A stretch of DNA of 64,000 bases from Ligustrum vulgare. Lineage: Eukaryota > Streptophyta > Magnoliopsida > Lamiales > Oleaceae. Numbering within the stretch: position 1 is the stretch's first letter; each line of letters opens with the position of its first letter. The stretch spans positions 46,799,466 to 46,863,465 of the forward strand of contig OY743183.1 of assembly GCA_963555705.1 (NCBI GenBank), read 5' to 3'. The position numbers were made by a program, and so were the translations under genes. The notes beneath the pieces are model-generated. The model had not been told where the DNA came from. It searched no databases and worked only from the letters and a program-made list of their open reading frames with translations. Below are positions 25,101 through 36,076 of the stretch, piece by piece.

Positions 25101-25572
25101 GGGTGAAAGTGTGTGTGCGAAACTGTGCGTGTGTGTGTTCGGGTTTTCGTGTGTGCAGTGTGGAGGGACGGAGAGTGTGCTACCGGTGGTGGGCGATGGT
25201 GGTGGGCGACGATGGTGCGACGGTGGTGGGCAACGGTGGTGAGAGGAGAGACCGAGGGAGAAACGAGAGACAGGGATTGAGAGTGAGATGGGATCAGTGA
25301 GAGAGAGAGAGAGGCCGAATAGAGAGAGCGTGAGTGAGGATATTAGGGTAGGGTTAGATATAAAATTTTGGTGATTTGCAAATTGGTCCCTCAATTCTCT
25401 CTAAGGACATAATTTAGTCCATAAGTCCTATTTACTTTCCAATCGCCAATAAAGTTTCAACTTAACACAATAAATAGAAATTAGCACGCCTAGGCAATAA
25501 AAATTAATTAATTATATAAAATTGCACGTGAAAAAATTATAATTTTCTAATTGGCACATTGAGCGATACGGT
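22104..25572 (-). repeat. Long LTR of a Ty3/gypsy element (E)
   Basis: The LTR starts with TGTAACACCCC next to the primer site. Its other end is placed near 25572, where the minus strand begins with a GTATCGCTC segment like the start of the 36077 LTR; that end is approximate. Repeated CCACCGCAAAGCGG hairpins lie at 22818-22915. A pyrimidine-rich leader-like part lies at 25060-25350 (minus sense). The LTR is interrupted by the hAT element 22963-23592. Length and layout resemble the LTR of the LOG-carrying element. No gag or pol is attached. Confidence 0.6.
22963..23592. mobile_element. Non-autonomous hAT-type element, perfect TSD and empty site
   Basis: The element begins TAGAGATGGCAAAA and ends GTTGCCAACGATA. 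It is flanked by perfect 8-bp duplications ATCTTTCA (22955-22962 and 23593-23600). The paralogous LTR fragment at 26045-26060 has ATCTTTCA once, directly followed by TGACATAG, which is the unoccupied site. Subterminal GATCCG/CGGATC repeats are abundant. A second internal start-like motif lies at 23293. Confidence 0.9.
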
Positions 25573-25583
25573 GTCCAAGTCCA

Positions 25584-26213
25584 AGTCTCCTCGGATCACC
25601 TAACTTTCATCACCTGAAATGTTGGGGAGGGATTGGGGTGAACTAAAGCTCATTAAGTAAACTTTATGCATGAAGGGCATGCTTATGACATGAATGCTTT
25701 AAAAATTCTATATATGTATACCCATTTACTTTACTTTCCAGAACATTCAAGCTTTTCAAACTTTCACTTAACATTTCAAAACTTTCACTTCATTTCCATC
25801 GTGAGCTCACTTGGTGTATCTTCTAGTCAATCAGATAATAGTGGGAAATTCTTATTTGGAACCAGATTAACTTTCACATTTCCACCGCAAAGCGGCTCAT
25901 TCACTTCATCCCACCGCAAAGCGGCTCATTCACTTCATTCCACCGCAAAGCGGTTTAACAGTCCACCGTAAAACGGTTGAACATTCCGTCGCAAAGCGAC
26001 TTAATTCGGGTACGCCGGTCCCCCGCGCCCCATTTCCCACTCGCATCTTTCATGACATAGAAGTACACCCATTCCTTCTCGAAAAACTTGGGATACATAA
26101 CTGTTGACAAAAATTACACTTTGTCACATTCCTTTCATTACAACATTTGACTTCCCCATTTTGATGCCAATGCATGCTTAATGATGCAATGACATGATAA
26201 CGTGCATGCTTGA
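25584..26213 (-). repeat. Fragment of the gypsy E LTR family
   Basis: About 630 bp nearly identical to 22533-22962 joined to 23601-23755, but without the hAT insertion. It has one extra CCACCGCAAAGCGG unit. Homology stops abruptly after 'gcatgcttga'. It is a truncated second copy in direct orientation. Confidence 0.8.
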
Positions 26214-27039
26214 TATAATATTGCAGAGCGTGTAATTCTCATAAATAATAAACTAATCTTGTTTGATTACTGATATTGTAATTTCCTATATCTTGCTCAA
26301 TAATATTTACCAATCAAAAATATTAGTGCATGTATTTGTACAGAGTATTATACTCTTTTCTTTTCTTTTTTGTTCTTGCACACTTAATATTATTGTTTTT
26401 ATTACTATCATTTATAATTTGCTATGCGCTGAATTACGATGCATTAAATGATAATATCCTAGAATTTTTTCTTCAAATTGAATTGTAATTTACCACCACT
26501 TGATTTACAATAATGCACTACCCTTTTGTGCATTGCGTATGAGAGATTCAATTTGAGGAGAGAAAGTGAATGAGGGGTGAGAGTGAGAGGAGGAGGAGAG
26601 AGAAAAATTGGGGAAGAGAGAGATTCGATATGAGGAGAGAAAGTGAAGCTAGCGTGAAGGCCATGTTTCGAGTCTAAGCATAAGCAAGCTTTTTAGAGCA
26701 GAGGATGTTTCCTGATTTTTTACAAATCTTCTAAATTGACATTTTTTGGGTCATGAAATGGGTCATGTCGAGGTAGCGCATCAGCATTAGGTGATGAAAA
26801 TGTGGGACATGTGTTTCATTACATAGGCACCTCTTCATCATCAAACAAAAATGCGTCAAGTTGGAAATGTCCCGTTTTCATATCTCAAAAAAATGTATAC
26901 ATATAATTATTGTATTTTTTTTAAAATTCACGTGTTTTTCTAAACTATGTAGATGAATCTAATGTACCATCATCTAATGTACCATCTAATTATTCATTTT
27001 TTAAATGCACTTTAGTAACCCATTAACTTTTAAATGCAC
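26214..27039. other. Intergenic, with purine-rich tract
   Basis: No gene was recognised. Positions 26540-26660 are strongly purine-rich (GAGAGA/GAGGAG) on the plus strand. Confidence 0.5.
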
Positions 27040-27480
27040 TGAGTTCCACTCAAGTACAGTCAGCAGCTCTTCAATATGTCAATCCTAGTCCTAATCATTG
27101 GAAAGTTTTAAAATGGTTGATTAGATATCTGAAAGAAACTTGTGATGTTGAACTGATATATAAGTTTAATATTGAAGATGTAAAATTGAAAGGCTTTACT
27201 GATGCTAATTATACTAGTGATAGAGATAATATGAAATATACTTCTTCCTATACTTTTTATAATTCAAGTGTTAGTTGGAAATCACAACTCCAGCACGTTG
27301 TTGCATTATCCACTACTGATATATTGCTGCTACTGAAGCCTTTAAAGATTCTTTATGGTTTAAAGGTCTATTAATGAATTAGGCGTTCTTGATGATAACG
27401 TTTTAGTATATTCTGATGGTCAATCTGATATTCACTTGTGTAAAAATCCTATCTCATGAACGTACCAAACATGGTTACCT
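27040..27480 (+). pseudogene. Copia RNase H relic
   Basis: The plus-strand reading around 27117-27374 gives 'IRYLKETCDVELIYKF', 'GFTDANYTSDRDN', 'SVSWKSQLQHVVALSTTD'. This is the copia RNase H signature. Beyond a frameshift it continues with a 'GLL.ELGVLDDNVLVYSD'-like segment. Reverse transcriptase upstream is not recognisable. The copy is decayed. Confidence 0.75.
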
Positions 27481-27489
27481 AGTCAAATT

Positions 27490-28450
27490 TGACCAAATAT
27501 TTTGGTGGGTCTTGATATCCGTTTCGTGAGGTTAACGAGTCAAATGTACTCTATTCCTATAATAGATGGTCGTATTATATTTAGATTCCTAAACCATTTT
27601 CGAATTAATGAGAAATTGATCGCTGAAGTGGTGATGTTTAAACAAGTTACTTGGAATAATGTGGATGTTATCCCACATAGAAAAAAGAATGAAACATTAG
27701 CTATATTATAACCTTCACCTTGGAGACTTGGGTTTGGGGCCAATGGGTACCAGTAGTCTTTCAAAGGGGAGGACCTATATTATATTTGGTTTAAGTTCAA
27801 ATCTCACACGAACCCCCTCCGTCGTCCATCTAGTCCACTCGACTTGACACGCGCACGGGTCGTGGAACTAACTTATGTATATACTTTCTGGAGAAATTAA
27901 ATAAATAATTATTTGATTTTTATTTATATTTTAATCCCATAATTCCAAGTATAAGTTGATTGCTCAAGCAATATTCTAGCGTAACTCAAGTGGTCAATCT
28001 CGGGAAAACCCACTTGAGCAGAACTCGAGCGATGCATGAAAATTGTTCGAGTGCCTATCAAGCGGAATTCAAGCGGTGTATAGTTTTGAACATCGTGGTT
28101 GTTCGTGAACATACTGATTTTTGGGGAAGTGTTTTTTCGTCCACAACACTTCAACATCTATAAAATGGACCCCCTAGGCTTGATATCTTTTCATTCAACT
28201 TTCATTGTGCATTGCATAAACACTTTGAAAAAAAAAAAACCTCGCATTCTTTAAAAAAAAAAACTTATTTATTTGAAGAGAGTATAAAAACACTTCATGT
28301 TCATTGTTCTTTCGAGTTTGTGGTGCTGCTACTGTAGGAAGTTAATCGTTGTATCTTGGTTGGGAACTATTTGCCATAACACCGTTAACACCTCATCGAG
28401 GCAATTACATCTTAAGTAAAGAGAGTCGAGCTCTCGCTCGATCTATCTTT
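27490..28450 (+). repeat. Probable 3' LTR region of the copia relic
   Basis: This follows the RNase H relic in the same orientation. It contains a 'cccacatagaaaaaagaatgaaac' block, GTATAAAAACACTTC at 28281 as a TATA-like site, and a 'ttgtatcttggttgggaac...ccataacacc' block reminiscent of plant copia LTR leaders. No second copy is available to define the ends. Confidence 0.4.
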
Positions 28451-29265
28451 GCATATTTTGTTTTCTTATTTCCAATTTCAAGTATTTACTTACTTTACTT
28501 TTAGTTTTCATTTTTTAACAAATATACTTCCATAATAACCACACAAAACAATTCAACACTTTATACATCAGAAATCTTGTGTGTTTGATTCTTTAATTGT
28601 CTTTTCAAGTTCCCAAACTATAATATCCTTTTGTAATACCCATATCTCTCACTAATCTTTCTTCTATTTATATTTCTCAAGGATACATAAGTCAAGTGTC
28701 TTCAGTATCAAATTATTTTCCTTCTCCACACTTTCCTTGACTACATTGCGACCTATAGTAATTTTAAACAGAGACAGTAAGCCCGTGTTTGGTATAAATT
28801 AAAATCAGTTTTTTCATAAATTTTGATAAAGGTTGATGAGATCTGTAGTTGAAAAACTATGGATCCCGTCCCAGTTAAAGATGTAAGAAATGTCGGAGAA
28901 GTCGAAGTTACAAAAGCAGAAGAAATTGAAGAATAAATCATGTCTGACAAAACGTAAAATGGACAAAACACAACGATACACAATAATAAAACACTTATCC
29001 ATCTTGGGTTGGCCTGCTTTCTATTCCAGAAGGTGGGCCAGCCGGCTTGCTATTCCAGAAGATTCATTCATGCCAACCATGCTCAACACTTTGGTATTTT
29101 GTTCATCGGATTCCTCACCATTATTCCCCGACTAAGTCAGCAGTATTGTTACAAAAGTGATTAGAGTGAAGATATAGAATAATCATGAAATGTATTTTAT
29201 ATTTGCTATGCGTATATTTTATTTTAGTATAAATAGGTGACCATATTTACTCTATAATCATAACT
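28451..29265. other. Unannotated stretch
   Basis: No recognisable gene. Short frames near 28750-29135 have no family motif. Confidence 0.45.
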
Positions 29266-29565
29266 CACACGTGGAGAGAAGGGAACATGGTTGTGGACTG
29301 GTTTGCAAACAAAGGTCTTCACGAAAAAATACTTAAAGTCGTGGAAGCTAATGAGTTCATTGGAAGAATCCAAGGTCTTGCTAGACTTGATAAGATGGGT
29401 TTGGGATCCCTTAGAATTACATAGCTTGTTTTGTTTTGTTTGTTTGATGTTATTCTACTTTTTGTTAGTAATTTTTTTGTTCATTTATCATTCTTTTCTT
29501 GTTTCGTTTGGAGGTTCTGTTTTACAACCCCCACCCCCTAATCATTTTATAATATTCATATTCTA
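29266..29565 (+). pseudogene. LINE (non-LTR) RNase H tail and 3'UTR
   Basis: The frame 29266-29424 reads 'HTWREGNMVVDWFANKGLH', then 'RLDKMGLGSLRIT' and a stop. This fits the C-terminal end of the RNase H domain of plant L1-like elements, where the 'REGN.vAD..A' motif is typical. Here the AD is replaced by VD. It is followed by the T/G-rich 3'UTR characteristic of these elements. All upstream reverse transcriptase is missing, in line with 5' truncation. Confidence 0.6.
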
Positions 29566-30271
29566 GACTTGGATTTTCAAGATAGAATATTTGAAAAAAA
29601 AAAAGTAGACAAAAATTAAAAGTCAAAATTAGAATTGAGTAAATAAATTAAAATTTAAAGTTTAGAACCCTCCTCCTTTTTTGGGGTTTGGGACAAGCTA
29701 CTGACTTAAATAATTGAATTTTTTAGTATGCATAATTAAAATTGTACAAGAACAACTTGTTACGTGTACAATTTTTGTTTTGAAATTAAAATAATATTTA
29801 TGTAAAGAATAAAGTAAAGAAATTAAACGTTTAAAGCTAAATATCATTTACCTGACTGCAAGCACTTATTTTGTATGCGAAATAAGCATCTTGTCAATCT
29901 TTAACACACATTAACGCTTTCAATATATCTTCTTTGAGTCGGTTCCTTATTTTTGAAAAAAAAAAAAAAAAAACCCTTTTACCTACACTAAAAGCAGACT
30001 TTAGAGCTATCGAGCTAACTAAAGGTGTTTGTAGATCTTTTGTTATAGCAAAAATAATTGGATACCTACATTCGTTTGTTCGCCAAAATCCAAGTAAATC
30101 AAATTTTAAAGAATCAGCAGGCTCTACGTTCCTAAGTAATTCTTATTTAAAATAATTTTTCAATTTTCCAGGTATTATAAGTAGATCAGATTCATTATGA
30201 CAACTAGAGGACATACTGTAATAAAAAGAAGTTCCTTACTTATCTCTGATTTTTTCCTTTAGATCTAATAT
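29566..30271. other. AT-rich stretch without recognised feature
   Basis: No gene or boundary was recognised. An A-run lies at 29955-29972. Confidence 0.45.
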
Positions 30272-31350
30272 TCATAATTCGTCATCTTTAAGAGCAGTGA
30301 CACGTGATGGTGTAGATGGTGTACGACTGACATTAGCTCCTAATCTTACTGCATATGAGTTATACATGCTTACTAACTTGATTTCTAAATTATTATAAGT
30401 GATGGTGGAGTCCAACATCAATGCGTTACTGATTTTTGAAATAAGATATTTCGTACCCTTTAAATTGTAACGCGGATCCATTTCGCGAGCTAAGAAAAAT
30501 AACATAGATAAATCTTCCCAATGTTTTTTAAATTTTATCTCCATGTCAATTATCATATCAACAAAAAATGAATCATTTCTAAATCTATGAAAAGTTCTTC
30601 CAATAATATAAAAACGTTTAAGAACTCTTGAACTAGTTGGGTAGTATACACAAATAATATATTGGTTGAATTATAAAAATTTGTCAAAAATATTTTGACT
30701 TTAAAAGCAATTTTCCAATCATATTCTACTAATACAGATTCATTTTCATATCTAAGTGGTCTACTGTTATAATACTCGATTATAATGTGTTCATAATATA
30801 ATCTTCACATGATTTAAATAATAAATATTTTGAATTCCACATATGCCCTACATCTGTGATAAACTTTTTTGCATCTTTATCATATTGTTAACATAATTCT
30901 TCAAAATACCGTTTTCTACTTGGTAAAATAGTTATGTGAACTAATGCATCCATAATTTTATCCATTTGATCTTTAATATGTTTCATTTCATCTTGAACAA
31001 TTAAATTTAAAATATAACATACACATTTAACATAGAATAAAAATTTACAAAATTCAGGATTAAGAATTTTACAGAATTTATCTACAGCAGACTTATTCAC
31101 ACTAGCATTATCGAACGTAAATGATCGAATTTACTTTCTCAACCATATTCTCTAACAATTTGTAGTATAACATTAAATATATTTGTTGCATTATGAGGAA
31201 ATTATATAATTTTAAAAGTAATAATTTTTTTATGTATACTCCAAAGTGGATAGAAATATATAACATTTTTTATTAATATCTTCCCAAATATCAAAAGAAA
31301 ATGAAATAACATCACCATATTTATATAAATCAATTATTAATTGGTTCTTA
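30272..31350 (-). pseudogene. hAT transposase relic, C-terminal half
   Basis: The minus strand carries 'FYVKCVCYILNLIVQDEMKH' (31100-30888) and 'MEIKFKKHWEDLSMLFFLAR' then 'EMDPRYNLKG' (30556-30272). These are the RNase H-fold and late blocks of RICESLEEPER/DAYSLEEPER-type hAT proteins. Stops and gaps separate the blocks. The upstream part is cut at 31358, where Helitron-like sequence begins. Confidence 0.7.
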
Positions 31351-31357
31351 GTTTTAA

Positions 31358-32266
31358 CTAGTATTTCACCCGTGCGATGCACGGAAGTTATTCAAAAATA
31401 TCAATTTCGATAAGTATTTGTAAAACTTTAATGTTTATACATAATTAAAACAAATTAAAAATGCATGAAAAATAATATTATATCACAATAACTATTAAAT
31501 CTTAATAAATAATATAACTAATTCAAATTATAACAACTTCTTTGAATAGTAAGTTAATTTATATATTTAAATAATACATGACTTTTAATTTCAATAATTT
31601 TTATGAGCTATTATTAGTTTCAAAGAAAATACAAATTTAGTAGTTTATTTAATGGTATATATCATGTTTGATGTAATATTATGGTACAATATTAATTTTA
31701 TGGAAGACATAAATATATTTTTCACGATTTCTGTATTTTCCTCTCGTATTTACATTTAAATCCAAATAATATACTTAAATCGGAATATTATTGTATAAAA
31801 AAAAATTGATAACATAATAGAAAATTATCAATTTCAAGAGAACAATAATTTACAAATATAAAAATAATAAATTTATATAGAAAGTTTAATCGAACAATTC
31901 TCCGCTTTCCATAGTATAACAAAGTAGAGAATTTTTTTTAGTTTATGCGTAGATTATTTTATTGGTGTAAAATGAGCAGAAAATGATTTTTTTTAAAATG
32001 ATATTTTGAATAATGAATATCAATATAATTTTCACGATTTCTGTAATATCCTCTCGCATTTATATTTAAATCTAAATAATATACTTAAATTGGAATATTA
32101 TTGTATTCAAAAAAATATTGATAACATAATAGAAAATTATAAATTTCAAGAAAAACAATAATTTACAAATATAAAAATAATAAATTTATATAGAAAGTTT
32201 AACCGAACAATTATTCGCTTTCCATAGTATAAAAACCATATAATTTCTAAAAAAAAAAGTAGAGAA
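31358..32266 (-). mobile_element. Helitron 3' end and adjoining relic
   Basis: On minus the end reads CCGTGCATCGCACGGGTGAA, continuing to ATACTAG and then T. That is a perfect hairpin (CCGTGC/GCACGG), a short spacer, CTAG, and insertion before T. Sequence to the right is AT-rich and ends at the copia B duplication. The 5' end was not found, so the right limit is only where copia B begins. Confidence 0.55.
31700..32235. repeat. Direct duplication of a ~220-bp block
   Basis: The segments 31715-31925 and 32025-32235 repeat in order: 'ttcacgatttctgta', 'ctctcg.attta', 'ataatatacttaaat', 'gataacataatagaaaatta', 'gaaagtttaa.cgaacaatt' and 'gctttccatagtata'. They differ at scattered bases. The spacer is about 100 bp. 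Confidence 0.75.
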
Positions 32267-32430
32267 TGTTATAAACTAGAGAGAAAAGTAGAGACATCAA
32301 TAAATTTGTGTATTCTATTATGAACCAGAGCCCCATATATATAGGGGAAGAAAGGGATATACAAAGTAACTATAACTAGGGTTAGAGGGGTACAATTGTC
32401 ATTCACTAATACAATACAATATTTACAACA
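32267..32430 (-). repeat. 3' LTR of copia B
   Basis: A 164-bp LTR with TGTTATAAAC...TTTACAACA ends. The adjoining sequence on minus is the polypurine tract CAAGGGGGAG. Confidence 0.85.
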
Positions 32431-32457
32431 CTCCCCCTTGAATGACATATTACAAAA

Positions 32458-33072
32458 TATCTGCCTCATTAAAACCTTGTTTGATAAAAACCCAATGGGA
32501 CAAAAATATCAAACGGAGGAAAAAGAGTACAGTTGTTCTTGGAGTATTAAGATGAATGCTGCCTCGTTAAAACCTCGCCAGGAAAACCCAACAGGACAAA
32601 ACATTGGCTAAGGAAAAAGAGTACGGCAACTCCCCCTAGTGTTGATCGTTGTAAATCATCGAGTTGATGTATCCCAATCTTTTGAACTGGTTTTTTGAAT
32701 GTAGATGTTGATGGTGCTTTTGTAGATAAATCAGCATCATTATCACTTGAGTAGATTTGTTGAAATTCTGGAGTATTTTGATGCTGCATCGTTAAAACCT
32801 TGTCAGAAAAATTCAGTGGGAAAAAACCTGAACGAAGGAAAAAGAGTACAGCTACTCCCCCTGATTCAATATGTATTGAATCATCCATATAGTTACTCAC
32901 CCTGATTCAATCTCTATTGAATCATTCATATCTTGATCTCTTCAGGAGTTTCGTATAGGAGAGTATATCAATAGATATTGAAGATAGCTACCTCATTAAA
33001 AGCCTTGCCAGGAAAACCTCGTGAGATAAAACATCGGCTAAGGAAAAAAGAGTGTAGCATATATTAGCTCCC
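32458..33072 (-). repeat. Four ~85-bp repeats near the copia B 3' end
   Basis: Units begin near 32460, 32558, 32785 and 32985. Each shows 'cattaaaa/cgttaaaacctt', then 'ggaaaacc', then 'aggaaaaagagtac', then 'ctcccc'. Between units two and three lies the pol terminal tail ('DADLSTKAPSTSTFKKPVQK'). The same unit occurs twice in copia A. Confidence 0.7.
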
Positions 33073-33339
33073 CCTCATGGGAAAATTACAATTATATTGA
33101 TACTGCACATAATTATTTCAACTGTAAATCGGTGCAATATCGAATATGTTTACCAAGCATATATAAATGGTGTATATCTCGTATTATTTGTTCTTCGAAT
33201 ATAAATTCAATTATTCCTTTGAACTTGAAGAACTATAAAATATTTCCAATCATTTGAACATGCTACATCGAGCCATGTTCTATAATCAATATTCATCAAT
33301 GCATTTAATGCAGTTCTCAAATCTGGAAGTGACTTATTC

Positions 33340-36076
33340 ACTTCAATGAACAATTAACTTATTCACTTCAGGTGAATAATTAACCATGAATTTGTATCTT
33401 GAAAATCAATTGCCTGAATTTTCAAATATAATTTTATACGATAATCACATTCAATTACAAATTGAATCTTTTCAAGGCATATTAAATATTCAGATCGCAA
33501 AGTATATGTATACTTTGATCAAACAAGTTTCTTAAAAACTTGAACTATATATTTTAAATATATTTAATCCTTAGAGGATTATATTGAATGCTTCAGGCAT
33601 AGTATATGTTTCACATTGCAATTGTCAAATTGCTACCACAAAATTTAAGTCGTGAAACTTTACATAGGTAACGATTCCTATATTTCAAATAGACATTCTC
33701 TAATTATTTCACCGCAATCCCAAAGTACCGAGGTATTGATTACCCTTTTTAATCTCACTCATTGGTACTTCAAAGAATACTCCCAATGTACCGAGTTGAT
33801 GATCATACATTTTGATATCACTCATTGGTACATTAAAGAGCGCAAGCTAGTAATAAGAGTAAATCATTTTTCATTCTATACATTTCTAATAATCATATAT
33901 TTATAGGCACTTATTATGCATTTTCAGGCAAATAAAATATTGTATCTATGTCAGATCTTTCAAACATTCGTTGCGCAACAAGTCGTGTATTACGACTATA
34001 CCTATAGGTATTTTACTGGCTTTACACTTCTATGCGTTTGGACTTCAGGTCCCAAAACTTCAGGTTTTGTAATAAGTTTAATTTAGTGCATTGTGGTGGA
34101 TCAATTGCACTATTAAAAAAATTATATGAAAAAATTAGGCTCTAACCATAAGCCAATTATAATAGGGAGAACTATGATATTGGCATGATGCGTAATAGAA
34201 TTTCCTAAACAAAAAGGGAAGTATTTTGTTCTCAATTAAATTAATTGGAGGCGTTTAACAAACAAAAATGTTAAACCATTTATCGATATCCCAATTAACA
34301 CCTATCAAAATGTTGAGATTCGTGTCCACTAGCATTATCAAGATACATTCTTGATTATATAATCTGAAAATTATGCTCATAATTCATAATTTGAGCAATA
34401 ATTTCGCAAACTTCAGGTTGCGAACACCATGCAATCATCTAGTACATGTATCAAATCTATTAGATACAAATAATATTTAGATGATCAACGTGGAGGATGA
34501 TGGGCCCCCATTTATCACCCTAATTAATTTTCAGAAATATAAGGAATTTAATCCCTATTTTAGCTAGTGATAATGAAAAATTTCATGAATGAGAACAAAC
34601 ATCATATATGATTGAATTGAAGAATCTTCTGGTTCTTCATTGAGTATCAATTTTAATTTCGCATCATTATTGATCCAGTGATGGTCCAACTGGTCATGCC
34701 AAATAATAAAATCAAATTGAACTTCTGGTTCAATATAAGATATAATTCAATGATTAAATCATATATTATTCAAGTAGTCAAACTAATCAATATCCTTATG
34801 ACATAAGTTATATGTTTTCCTTCAGGGATAAATATGAACTCAAATAAGATATTTTTCGAAACATATGCTACTTCGAAAAGCACGTTTTATTACTCATTCA
34901 AAAATCAATATGTCAATATTCTTCCGGAATATTGTAATATCAAATTAATAACATATCTCATAATATTGGGCTCTTCGAGAGCAAATTATATTTCATATGA
35001 GATAAAATTATGATTCTTCAGGAATCATCAGAACTATATATTAGACTACATCATAATAATCTTCTAGATTATTAATAAATTCGAATTTCTTTGCGAAAAA
35101 GAATGCAGTATTTATCACTTGAGCAATAAAATAATATTCTTCTAGAATATTGAAATGTAGCAATAACGCAATATTCTTCTAGAATATTGATTCGAGTTTC
35201 ATTCAATTATAACAATAATTGATATCTATTGTGCAATTTAAGAGCAAAATAACGAATTATTCTTTTGGGATAATTATATTGCTAAAATTGCAATTCTTCA
35301 AGAATAATAAGTCAATATTCTTCTGGAATATTGATATTAATTATTCATTCTTCCTTTCAAACCAACAATATTTGTGCTCTACACGAGTGACGTTAAAATA
35401 TTCTTCTGGAATATTTATCTAACGTGTGTTGTGTTTATTCGAGAACACCAACACCATATTCGTTTAAAACATATTTTAAATTATGCTTCTTCAAGAGCAC
35501 TGGATCAATATTCTTCTGGAATATTGAAATTGTAATATACTGCTCGTCACAAGCAAGTAATATTCTTCTAGAATATTACTATTGTTGTCGTACTTCGTGA
35601 GCAACAATATGATACATTATTAAATCATAATTTATGAATGAACATCTACAAATATTTAATCATCTTAAAGAATATTAATTACCATATAAACATATTATGA
35701 ATTTATATATAAAAATGAATTACCAAACATATATCAGGAAAAAGAATCTCCAATATAGAAGTTAACAAAATTGACTAAATCTTTTATTGGCTAAATCTTT
35801 TACCAATATGCAAAAGATACTAAACATGCACGTGAATTCCATATATAAAAATTAGATATATAACTAATATATGGTAGAATCAAATCTAATAATGTATTTG
35901 AGAATTCAAAATAACGTAGTGATTTCCAATGACAAAATTGAAAGAGCAAAAAATAATAACAATAATAATTTGCTGGAACAATGTATACTTTAACGAATTT
36001 ATTTCGATTCTTCCAAAAGAAATAATAAATCAATATTCTTCTAGAATATTGAAAATTATAATTCATGCTCTTCAGG
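33340..36076. repeat. Array of short hairpins with TTCNR loops (left part)
   Basis: Many perfect or near-perfect short inverted repeats share a five-base loop. Examples are TTATTCAC-TTCAG-GTGAATAA (33359), GGAC-TTCAG-GTCC (34040), TTGAAC-TTCTG-GTTCAA (34717), AATATTC-TTCCG-GAATATT (34915), ATGATTC-TTCAG-GAATCAT (35010), AATAATC-TTCTA-GATTATT (35055) and AATATTC-TTCTG-GAATATT (35314, 35397, 35506). The stems differ in sequence and in length (4-10 bp), while the loop is nearly constant. I can point to about twenty here. The function is unknown. Confidence 0.8.

Noticed and set aside
33340..36076. The hairpin array as a CRISPR array
   Set aside because: Spacing is irregular, only the five-base loop is constant, stems vary, there is no repeat-spacer structure, and the genome is a plant.
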